Below are positions 15,165 through 21,155 of a stretch of 21,155 nucleotides of DNA, in pieces. Source of the DNA: Methanosarcina sp. Lineage in GTDB: Archaea; Halobacteriota; Methanosarcinia; Methanosarcinales; Methanosarcinaceae. Position 1 is the stretch's first letter; each line of letters starts with the position of its first letter. The notes below the pieces were generated by a model. The model was not told the origin of the DNA, searched no databases, and saw only the letters and a list, made by a program, of their open reading frames with translations. The translations under genes were made by a program, and so were the position numbers. The DNA is taken from the NCBI GenBank assembly GCA_013331265.1, contig DUGS01000063.1, forward strand, positions 62,678-83,832, in the 5' to 3' direction.

Positions 15165-15300
15165 TAAATTAGTCCTCTTGAGCGCAGCTCATTGTTAGAA
15201 TCTATAAATTAGTCTGCTTGAGCTCAGATCACTTTGGAACTTTTTATTTAGTCCTCTTGAGCAAAGCATACTGTTTTACCATAAATTAGTCCTCTTGAAC
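15165..15300 (+). repeat. Four-copy repeat array with 38-40-bp period
   Basis: Copies of TAAATTAGTCCTCTTGAGC or close variants start at 15165, 15205, 15244 and 15282. Spacing is 40, 39 and 38 bp, and the intervening sequences differ. Each core is followed by a GAGC/GCAG-type segment, in the first case a short hairpin (TGAGC-GCA-GCTCA, 15179-15191). The last copy runs into GAGCGCAGCGAGTG and a GC-rich tail with a hairpin (15331-15348). Confidence 0.7.
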
Positions 15301-15330
15301 GAGCGCAGCGAGTGAAAAGGACCGCGGTCT

Positions 15331-15348
15331 CCCGAATCGCAATTCGGG
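15331..15348 (-). terminator. Hairpin downstream of the zinc ribbon gene
   Basis: A perfect 7-bp stem CCCGAAT (15331-15337) with ATTCGGG (15342-15348) and a 4-nt loop lies 15 nt beyond the minus-strand stop codon. It may serve as a terminator, or may belong to the neighbouring GC-rich repeat element. Confidence 0.4.
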
Positions 15349-15362
15349 TGGCGCAACTCGGG

Positions 15363-15572
15363 TTATGTAAACAGGTCGAAAATGTTCCCGAGCATGCTGC
15401 TGTCAGTCTGGTAGAATTCGGTGTATTTGCAGCGCTTGCAGGTGACGTGGGTGAATTTTTTATTCTGTATATCTAGAAGTTTGCTGATTAAGCCGCCTGT
15501 TGTGCGGATCTCGCCAGTTTCGAAGGAATTATTTCCGCATTTGGGGCAGACGAAATTAATATTTTTACTCAT
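15363..15572 (-). CDS. Small zinc ribbon protein (DUF2082/zinc_ribbon_13-like)
   Basis: 69 residues with CPKCGN near residue 9 and CKRC near residue 45, giving a four-cysteine zinc ribbon. The intervening GLISKLLDIQNKKFTHVTC and the following YTEFYQ match the pattern of a family of small nucleic-acid-binding-like zinc ribbon proteins (DUF2082). Cytosolic; molecular function unknown. On the minus strand GAGGT lies 5 nt before the ATG, so the start is sound. It is divergent from the gene after 15658 with an 85-bp or longer spacer. Its 3' side abuts a GC-rich repeat element. Confidence 0.8.
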   Translation of the reverse strand: MSKNINFVCPKCGNNSFETGEIRTTGGLISKLLDIQNKKFTHVTCKRCKYTEFYQTDSSMLGNIFDLFT

Positions 15573-15741
15573 ATTTTACCTCACTTTTATTTTTAGATAG
15601 TATGAAGGATAGAATAGCTTCACTTTTACGTTATTTAACACTATTGCAGAAAGACACGTGAAAGAGAAATCCCTTAATAAGGAGCAAAACCCTGTAGTAA
15701 ATAAATATATTAGAAAAGAAAACCAATACAGCGTTAGACAC

Positions 15742-16215
15742 ATGAAAATAAAAGCTATAATCACAATTGCTCTGATCATCTCGGCTGTTTTAATGGCTAC
15801 AAAAGTCTCACCAGGAATTAATACTGAGCAGTTCAGGGAAGGAAAATATATCCATATTGACAGTATGGTAATCAAATTTAATAAGACGGATGCGGATGTC
15901 CAGATAAAATATAGTCTGAGTCCCTTTGCCCAGGTTTATATGTTCATGTTCGGGAGCAAGCATCTTGAGCCAAAAATAGAGGAAATCTTCTATGATTTCG
16001 AAAAAATAGAGATCCAGAATATAGGGAGAACAAGTGCTTTGATCCATGTAAAGGACATTTCCAGGCAAAACGATGAATATTATCTTCACGACTCAAGAGA
16101 GTTAGGGATGAGTCCAGACGTTCTCACTCTTGTTTTCCCTGACAAAAACAGGCAAAATATCGAGCACGCTAAAGCTACTCGAGATGTTTTTTATGAAGAT
16201 CCGGCAAAAAAATAA
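15742..16215 (+). CDS. Hypothetical secreted or membrane-anchored protein
   Basis: 157 residues from the ATG at 15742. The N-terminus MKIKAIITIALIISAVLMAT is a typical signal peptide or anchor helix. The rest is a soluble strand-rich domain with no cysteine and a Lys-rich end (EDPAKK). The frame stays open to a GTG at 15658, adding 28 polar residues before the helix. Neither start has a good ribosome site, and I prefer the ATG because it places the hydrophobic segment at the N-terminus. Aspartate, glutamate and lysine are abundant in the outer domain, which would face the cell surface. I recognise no family. It is the only intact gene between the repeat array and the coenzyme M genes. Confidence 0.65.
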   Translation: MKIKAIITIALIISAVLMATKVSPGINTEQFREGKYIHIDSMVIKFNKTDADVQIKYSLSPFAQVYMFMFGSKHLEPKIEEIFYDFEKIEIQNIGRTSALIHVKDISRQNDEYYLHDSRELGMSPDVLTLVFPDKNRQNIEHAKATRDVFYEDPAKK

Positions 16216-16594
16216 TACGCAAGGGCTGCCCCATCTATTTTTATAATTGAAATGTTAAATTTAAAATTTCCAGATACTTTCTTAATTGTAATTGTTTCTC
16301 TTTATTTTCTTCAGCGTTTTCTCTGCATAATTTTCAGTACTATTCTTTTTCCTATTCCTTTCCTATTCTTTTTCCTATTCCTGTTCATGTCACTATTTTT
16401 GTTCCTGTATCTGTGTTCAAGTTATGCGATTTCAACATCCAATTTTAGCTTAATTACTTTCAGTAATCTTCCATTCATTATAGTAAATCAACCCAATTGG
16501 ATAACTTCATTTAATAAATAGTACAAAAAGGAAAATAAGTTGGACTTTTCGGAATCTATATTTAGCAAAAGAAACCCAATTTTCTTTGATAGCA
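16216..16594 (+). other. Pyrimidine-rich spacer upstream of cysteate synthase
   Basis: The region contains a T/C-rich stretch with TTCCTATTC at 16349, 16360 and 16372. An 89-residue Phe/Leu-rich frame (16252-16521) passes through it, but its composition is what a T-rich strand yields by chance, so no gene is called. No convincing ribosome site is visible before the next gene. Confidence 0.4.
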
Positions 16595-17845
16595 ATGGGA
16601 AGATTCACATTAAAATGTCTGAAATGCGGAAGGGAATACGGCCAGGAATACAGGCTAAACTGTGAGAATGACGACTCCTTTTTGCGGGCGGAATATTTTG
16701 AAAAAAGGCTTGAGCTCAGAAACCAGCCTGGAATAGGAAGGTTCCATTCCTGGCTTCCGGTTCAGGAAGAGCTTACCACCGAAGCAGGACCAGTCACATA
16801 CAAAAGCGAAGCCCTTGCAAAGGAACTCGGGCTTTCTAACCTGTACATAGGGTTCAGCGGATACTGGCCCGAAAGAGGGGCTTTTATTAAAACATGCAGC
16901 TTCAAAGAACTTGAAGCCCATCCGACCATGCAGCTCCTCAAAGAATCCGGGGGAAAAGCCCTGGTTCTTGCCTCTGCAGGTAATACCGGAAGGGCTTTTG
17001 CATATGCTTCAGCCCTTACAGGCATGGATGCTTATATAGTAGTTCCGGATTCAGGCGTTTCAAGCATCTGGCTTCCTGAAGAACCGACTGATTCAATTCA
17101 TCTTATCAGCATGGCTTCGGGTAATGATTACACCGATGCTATCAACCTTGCAGGCAGGCTTGCAAAACTTCCTGGTATGGTCCCCGAAGGAGGAGCCAGG
17201 AATGTCGCCAGAAGAGAAGGGATGGGCACTGTGATGCTGGACGCAGCCGTGACCATAGGAAAAATGCCTGACCACTATTTCCAGGCAGTGGGAAGCGGCA
17301 CAGGAGGAATTTCAGCCTGGGAGGCTTCACTGCGGCTCAGGGCTGACGGGCGTTTCGGCTCAAAGCTCCCAAAGCTCCAGCTTGCTCAGAACCTCCCCTT
17401 TGTTCCTATGTATAATGCATGGAAGGCAGGAAGAAGAGAGATCATCCCTGAAATTGACATGAAGGACGCAAAAAAGCAGATAGAAGAGACATATGCCACC
17501 GTGCTTACCAACAGGGCTCCACCGTACTCCGTAACTGGAGGGCTCTATGATGCGCTCGTTGATACGGACGGGATAATGTATGCAGTTACAAGAGAGGAAG
17601 CTCTTGAAGTAAAAGCCCTTTTTGAGTCACTTGAAGGAATAGATATACTGCCGCCTTCTGCAGTTGCGGCTGCCTCCCTGTTAAAAGCTGTAGAAGCAGG
17701 AAATGTCGGAAAAGACGACGTTATTCTTCTAAACATTGCAGGCGGGGGTTTCAAGCGGCTGAAAAAAGATTTTTCACTATTCCAGATCGAACCTGAGGTT
17801 ACTGTCAGTAGCTCTGATGTTCCACTTGATGAGCTGAATATTTGA
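16595..17845 (+). CDS. Cysteate synthase (coenzyme M biosynthesis)
   Basis: 416 residues of a PLP-dependent fold-type II enzyme derived from threonine synthase. In Methanosarcina, cysteate synthase replaces the phosphate of O-phosphoserine by sulfite to give L-cysteate, the first committed step of coenzyme M formation there. Visible landmarks: an N-terminal CLKCGREY (Cys8, Cys11), the probable PLP lysine in TCSFKELEA (about Lys104), ASAGNTGRAF near 129, and the phosphate-binding GSGTGG near 233. The close fit of the whole sequence to this subgroup, and its position next to comDE, favour cysteate synthase over threonine synthase. A TTG at 16586 is in frame, but the ATG at 16595 gives the usual MGRFTLKC start. 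ComDE follows 108 bp downstream on the same strand. Confidence 0.88.
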   Translation: MGRFTLKCLKCGREYGQEYRLNCENDDSFLRAEYFEKRLELRNQPGIGRFHSWLPVQEELTTEAGPVTYKSEALAKELGLSNLYIGFSGYWPERGAFIKTCSFKELEAHPTMQLLKESGGKALVLASAGNTGRAFAYASALTGMDAYIVVPDSGVSSIWLPEEPTDSIHLISMASGNDYTDAINLAGRLAKLPGMVPEGGARNVARREGMGTVMLDAAVTIGKMPDHYFQAVGSGTGGISAWEASLRLRADGRFGSKLPKLQLAQNLPFVPMYNAWKAGRREIIPEIDMKDAKKQIEETYATVLTNRAPPYSVTGGLYDALVDTDGIMYAVTREEALEVKALFESLEGIDILPPSAVAAASLLKAVEAGNVGKDDVILLNIAGGGFKRLKKDFSLFQIEPEVTVSSSDVPLDELNI

Positions 17846-17953
17846 ATTTATATTGTGGTCAGAGGCTGAACTCCAGTAAACCTGTATAACAAGTATAACC
17901 AGTAAGAAAAAGATTAAGCAAGCTCAAAATATATCATGGTAAGAGGTATATGC

Positions 17954-19108
17954 ATGGTAAACCCGGAAGAAGAAGTAATAGCAATCATGAAAAAAACAGG
18001 TATTGACCTTGCTGCAACGCTTCCCTGTGACAGGATCAAGAACCTGCTTCCCCTTGTCTCGGAAAATTTTCCTGAAATCAAATTGACAAGGGAAGAAAAC
18101 GGAGTGGGAATCTGTGCAGGCATCTATCTTGCAGGCGGGAAGCCAATGATGCTTATCCAGAGCACAGGGCTCGGGAATATGATCAATGTCCTTGAGTCCC
18201 TGAACGTAACATGTAAAATACCCCTGCCTATCCTGACAAGCTGGCGCGGCGTTTATAAAGAAGCCATAGAAGCGCAGGTCCCCCTGGGAGTCCATCTCCC
18301 TGATATTCTGGAAGGAGCCGGGCTCGCATACACGATAATCGATGAAGCTGAAAAGCTTCCTCTTCTTGAAAATGTAATTCTTGACGCCTTTAAAAACTCA
18401 AGGCCCCATATTGCCCTGGTCTCTCCTAAAGTTTGGGAAGCTTCGGAATGTTGTGCCTGGGAAGCCCAGAAGTCTCCGGATCTACCGAAGAAAGAAAAGG
18501 TCTGCAAATTCCGCCTGACCCAGAAAGTCCTCGAACCCCGCATGATCCGGAACGATGCGATCTCCGCCGTGGCAGCCGAACTGGACGAAGAAATCACCGT
18601 AACAAACCTCGGAGTCCCCTGCAAGGAACTCTACACTGCCAGAGACCGGGACCTTAACTTTTACATGTTCGGGTCCATGGGGCTTGTTTCATCAATAGGG
18701 CTTGGCCTTGCCCTGCGCACGGACCGGCAGGTTGTGGTTTTCGACGGGGACGGCAGCCTCCTCATGAACCCTAATGCCCTCCTGGAAGTCGGCAGGGAAG
18801 CCCCGGAAAATCTGACCATCATCGCCCTGGACAACGGCGCCTACGGTTCAACAGGCTCTCAGGAGACCTGTGCCCTCCGCTACATCGACCTGGAAATCCT
18901 GGCAAATGCTTGCGGGATCCAGAACACACATAAGGTCAACACGGTAGAGGAGCTCGTATACCAGTACAAAGATTCCATGAGTGCCAGGCAGACTTCCTTT
19001 ATCCATGTGATCCTGAAGCCAGGGAACACAAAAGCCCCGAATATACCTATGAGCCCGGAAGAAGCCACAAAACGCTTTATAGAAGCACTGGAAGCAAAAA
19101 AACTTTGA
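17954..19108 (+). CDS. comDE: Sulfopyruvate decarboxylase, fused alpha and beta subunits
   Basis: 384 residues of a thiamine-diphosphate enzyme that decarboxylates sulfopyruvate to sulfoacetaldehyde. The N-terminal half (to about 165) is the ComD-like domain with the catalytic-type glutamate in TREENGVGIC (about Glu47). The C-terminal half is ComE-like with the ThDP-binding motif, GDGS at about 265-268 through LDN at about 292-294. In some methanogens these are two genes; here they are one reading frame. The frame opens at an ATG at 17936, but GAGGT at 17943-17947 is correctly placed 6 nt before the ATG at 17954, which I choose. It lies behind cysteate synthase, probably in the same unit. An aminotransferase for the cysteate-to-sulfopyruvate step is not present here. 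Confidence 0.92.
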   Translation: MVNPEEEVIAIMKKTGIDLAATLPCDRIKNLLPLVSENFPEIKLTREENGVGICAGIYLAGGKPMMLIQSTGLGNMINVLESLNVTCKIPLPILTSWRGVYKEAIEAQVPLGVHLPDILEGAGLAYTIIDEAEKLPLLENVILDAFKNSRPHIALVSPKVWEASECCAWEAQKSPDLPKKEKVCKFRLTQKVLEPRMIRNDAISAVAAELDEEITVTNLGVPCKELYTARDRDLNFYMFGSMGLVSSIGLGLALRTDRQVVVFDGDGSLLMNPNALLEVGREAPENLTIIALDNGAYGSTGSQETCALRYIDLEILANACGIQNTHKVNTVEELVYQYKDSMSARQTSFIHVILKPGNTKAPNIPMSPEEATKRFIEALEAKKL

Positions 19109-19147
19109 AATTAAAACTATTAAAAGAAATAAGCATCCAAAACTAAA

Positions 19148-19179
19148 ATAGTGATTTAAATAATATAGTGATTTAAATA
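19148..19179. repeat. Two 15-bp direct repeats after comDE
   Basis: ATAGTGATTTAAATA occurs at 19148-19162 and 19165-19179, a period of 17 bp, in the spacer just after comDE. No function is evident. Confidence 0.7.
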
Positions 19180-19196
19180 ATTGGGCTGAAAAGCGA

Positions 19197-19247
19197 GGCA
19201 AATAAACGGGGGAAGCAATAGTTTTGCTATTCCCGCCTTTATTTGCC
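19197..19247. terminator. Long hairpin between convergent comDE and DUF39 genes
   Basis: GGCAAATAAA (19197-19206) pairs with TTTATTTGCC (19238-19247). The inner bases continue pairing with small bulges (GGGA with TCCC, AGCAA with TTGCT) to a TAGT loop, about 21 pairs in all. It lies between two convergent genes and suits a bidirectional terminator. The right arm is then repeated (19237-19254 and 19256-19273, 18 bp identical), and a T-rich stretch follows. Confidence 0.6.
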
Positions 19248-19383
19248 ACCTTCTCCTTTATTTGCCACCTTCTTTTTCTTTAATTTAATCGTTTAATTTT
19301 TCATATTTAGTTTCATTTTGGTTTCATTTCTCTAACTTTATAGGAATAAGTGTAAAACCTCTGAGTCTTTAGCTGAGGGTAGT

Positions 19384-20700
19384 TCACTCTCTCCAGCTTA
19401 TTTTCTCCACAGGTTCTTTGATCCTGAATTTCCCTTCAAGGATCTGTTCTTTGAGCTCCTGTGCGGCTTTTACCGCCCTGGCGCGGTCTGACTGGCGCAG
19501 GGTCACTTTGATGTCTCTGAGGCAGCCACCGGTCGCACATTTGACTGAACCCAGGTTTGCGCTGAAGGCTTCTCCTCTGCACCTTTTAATGCAGAGGCCG
19601 CAGTTAAAGCAAAGGTCAGGCTTGTGTTCAGCTCCTTTCTCTCCTTTGCTTACGGCACCCATAGGACATGCCTCGGCTACCAGGCAGGTTTTACAGTTAA
19701 TGCATTTTCCTGGTTCGTACTTTACGTTCAGGTCTGCATTATCCCAGACATCCCCGTAAGTGATCTCACAGAGGGGAATCCTGCCTGCAAGGTCTACCAG
19801 CTTGAGTGGGATCTGGCTGTCCAGCTTAAGGATATTTTCAAGCATTCCCTGGTTGAGGACAGGAATGGGGACTGCCCATGTGTTGATGATTTCCGGTCCT
19901 GCTGAAGTTACAAAACCGCCCATGTATTCGGGGACCATATCGTGAAGGTCTGCAAAACCTGTAAGGTTTGGATTGTCCGGAGCGCTGCGGGTGCCCTGAC
20001 CCGTAACAAACCCTTTGGCTCCATTGATCAGAACTCTTGTCCCGATTCCTATTGTCTCGAGTTTGGGGTCATTTTCTATAGGGTTTAACTCGCCGCAGCC
20101 GCAGAAGGTCATCTCCCTGAACTCTCCTTCAAAGGGCAGGGCATGGAAAATAGTTTTGATGGGCTCTTTTCCGGGGTTTACGAATGCCCGGTAATTTTTG
20201 AAGGCGTGCCTGGTTGCATAAAGCCGTGCAAAAGGAATTTCGGATAGGTGTGTCTCCACTGAGAAATTATCGCCTTCGCTCGTGGTAACCTCAACAGTAA
20301 TGCTCTTCCCTTCCACCATGTCCCTGAAAAGGTGTCCTCCTCCATAACGAGGATCTGATATGCTATGAGTTGTCCCGAGTACAATAAGGTCCAGGATTCC
20401 AAGCCTTTCATTGGGACAGGGCCCTACGACTGCCGGCACCCCGTTCAGCAAAACTTCAGAGGCCTTTATAAAAAAGTCGGGCTCGGAGACCTTGAAAGAG
20501 AGAACTGCATAAGTTCCGCTCATGATCCCGCGGGTTGCGGTAGTTACAACATCGACATCTTCAAGCCCTATTTTCTCTCCTGCCCTGATCCTTGCTGTGA
20601 TTTCCTCTGCCGTAAGGACAACAGCCTCTCTTGCATCTATTTTTGCTTGGATTTCCGGGATCGTCCTGCGGTTTTCTGTATTATCTGATGCTCCGTTCAT
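19384..20700 (-). CDS. COG1900/DUF39 sulfur-transfer protein with C-terminal ferredoxin domain
   Basis: 438 residues from the ATG at 20700. The N-terminal part is the DUF39 (homocysteine biosynthesis) domain with its two conserved cysteine sites, GPCPNERLG (about Cys95) and FCGCGELNP (about Cys200/202). These are the persulfide-carrying type in related aspartate-semialdehyde sulfurtransferases. The C-terminus has two [4Fe-4S] motifs, CINCKTCLVAEACP and CFNCGLCIKRC, and a further CATGGC. It may make homocysteine from aspartate semialdehyde, or coenzyme M from sulfoacetaldehyde; its neighbours (cysteate synthase, comDE) favour the latter by context. The frame runs up to 20766, but GAGGG (20705-20709 on the minus strand) sits properly before the ATG at 20700. 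No CBS domain is present. Confidence 0.85.
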   Translation of the reverse strand: MNGASDNTENRRTIPEIQAKIDAREAVVLTAEEITARIRAGEKIGLEDVDVVTTATRGIMSGTYAVLSFKVSEPDFFIKASEVLLNGVPAVVGPCPNERLGILDLIVLGTTHSISDPRYGGGHLFRDMVEGKSITVEVTTSEGDNFSVETHLSEIPFARLYATRHAFKNYRAFVNPGKEPIKTIFHALPFEGEFREMTFCGCGELNPIENDPKLETIGIGTRVLINGAKGFVTGQGTRSAPDNPNLTGFADLHDMVPEYMGGFVTSAGPEIINTWAVPIPVLNQGMLENILKLDSQIPLKLVDLAGRIPLCEITYGDVWDNADLNVKYEPGKCINCKTCLVAEACPMGAVSKGEKGAEHKPDLCFNCGLCIKRCRGEAFSANLGSVKCATGGCLRDIKVTLRQSDRARAVKAAQELKEQILEGKFRIKEPVEKISWRE

Positions 20701-21038
20701 ATTACCCTCAGCAGAAATATTGTATTCATAATGTTTTAGAAAAATATTCATTCTATTATTCATCATTCTATTTTAGAAGACAAGTTTTCCAGGCTAATAT
20801 CATAATAAACCTGCGCAAATTACATGAAATAATATACTGAGAAATACCGAGAAAATAACTGGAAAAATGAAAAAAATATGTGTAATATTTGAAGAAATCA
20901 GGTACAGAGGATGCATACTATAAATATCTACAGTTATTTACCGGTAGAGCGGAGCCAGAACTAAAATAATTGAAGCATCTGTAAAATTTTTGATTTTCTG
21001 AGGATTGATTCGAGTAGAAAGAACCCGAACCACCCAAA

Positions 21039-21048
21039 ACTTATATAA
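21039..21048 (+). promoter_or_regulatory. TATA box of the tRNA-Val transcript
   Basis: ACTTATATAA near 21039-21048 is a strong archaeal TATA box about 65 bp before the mature tRNA 5' end. Transcription would start near 21070 and include the leader hairpin. Confidence 0.6.
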
Positions 21049-21054
21049 ATGATG

Positions 21055-21105
21055 ATGCGTACTATGGTGTTGCACTTCCGTGTGAGAAACGGAAGCAATA
21101 CGCAT
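21055..21105 (+). other. Hairpin in the tRNA-Val leader
   Basis: The inner stem TTGC-TTCCGT (21070-21081, with a 2-nt AC bulge) pairs with ACGGAA-GCAA (21089-21098), leaving a GTGAGAA loop. The outer arms ATGCGTA (21055-21061) and TACGCAT (21099-21105) extend it at DNA level. It ends 4 nt before the tRNA. Confidence 0.6.
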
Positions 21106-21109
21106 TATA

Positions 21110-21155
21110 GGGCTCGTGGTCTAGACGGTTATGACGTCGCCTTGACATGGCGGAG
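21110..21155 (+). tRNA. tRNA-Val(GAC), 5' part only
   Basis: The window ends inside this gene. The acceptor 5' strand GGGCTCG (21110-21116) is followed by TG, then a D arm with GTC/GAC stem and GG in the loop. The anticodon stem TCGCC/GGCGG flanks the loop TTGACAT, giving anticodon GAC (21144-21146) for valine. The T arm, the 3' acceptor strand and any intron lie outside the window. Confidence 0.88.

Larger units (their letters stand above)
20701..21109. other. A/T-rich region between the DUF39 gene and tRNA-Val
   Basis: No gene of normal length. It should hold the promoter of the minus-strand DUF39 gene and that of the tRNA. An 18-codon frame (20867-20923, MKKICVIFEEIRYRGCIL) is present without a strong ribosome site and may be chance. 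The last 60 bp form the tRNA leader hairpin. Confidence 0.4.

Noticed and set aside
15165..15300. CRISPR array with about 20-bp spacers
   Set aside because: The repeats are only about 19 bp and imperfect, spacers are too short and share GAGC-type sequence, and no cas gene lies nearby.
16252..16521. 89-residue Phe/Leu-rich frame suggesting a membrane protein
   Set aside because: The sequence is a T/C-rich low-complexity stretch with TTCCTATTC repeats. Such DNA gives hydrophobic translations by chance, and there is no ribosome site or recognisable domain.
16595..17845. Threonine synthase
   Set aside because: The fold is shared, but the TCSFKELEA site in place of the usual SFKDRG, the overall sequence and the adjacent comDE fit cysteate synthase better.

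Overview
The window looks like a chromosome segment of a methanogenic archaeon of the genus Methanosarcina. It carries a Ni-CO dehydrogenase/ferredoxin pair (cooS-cooF), a cysteate synthase next to a fused sulfopyruvate decarboxylase (the phosphoserine-to-coenzyme M route typical of Methanosarcina), a COG1900/DUF39-ferredoxin sulfur-transfer protein, a membrane-anchored archaeal LonB protease, archaeal TATA boxes (TTTATATA type), and long A/T-rich intergenic regions. Species cannot be fixed from this sequence alone; the cooS/coenzyme M gene set recalls M. acetivorans and its close relatives.

Layout. (1) 1-2393: the 3' end of an LL-diaminopimelate aminotransferase gene with terminator hairpins, a UPF0280 protein, then on the minus strand a Trm112-like zinc protein coupled to a two-helix membrane-anchored protein. 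(2) 2394-5510: a roughly 600-bp regulatory region with imperfect repeats leading into cooS-cooF, closed by a strong hairpin. CooF carries an unusual 22-residue insertion. (3) 5511-8141: two paralogous ATP-binding-type universal stress proteins separated by 1.1 kb of gene-poor DNA holding a tandem 15-bp repeat, several dyads and a Shine-Dalgarno-led mini-ORF. (4) 8142-12866, minus strand: a tightly packed proteolysis operon, lonB-tldD-tldE. (5) 13341-14545: a TPR protein and a convergent small membrane protein made of two copies of a helix pair very similar to the LonB membrane anchor. (6) 14546-16594: repeat-rich accessory DNA with a decayed TPR fragment, a 38-40-bp-period repeat array, a zinc ribbon protein and a secreted or anchored hypothetical protein. 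(7) 16595-20700: coenzyme M biosynthesis genes (cysteate synthase, ComDE) convergent with the DUF39-ferredoxin gene across a long hairpin. (8) 21110-end: the start of tRNA-Val(GAC), cut by the window edge.

Functional picture. CooS and CooF would oxidise CO and pass electrons to iron-sulfur acceptors. LonB, TldD and TldE form a membrane-associated protein quality-control and peptide-processing set. Cysteate synthase, ComDE and the DUF39 protein together could supply coenzyme M from phosphoserine and sulfite. The most unexpected items are the stand-alone duplicated LonB-type membrane hairpin next to lonB, the partly duplicated cluster motif in CooF, and the repeat-bearing leader of cooS.
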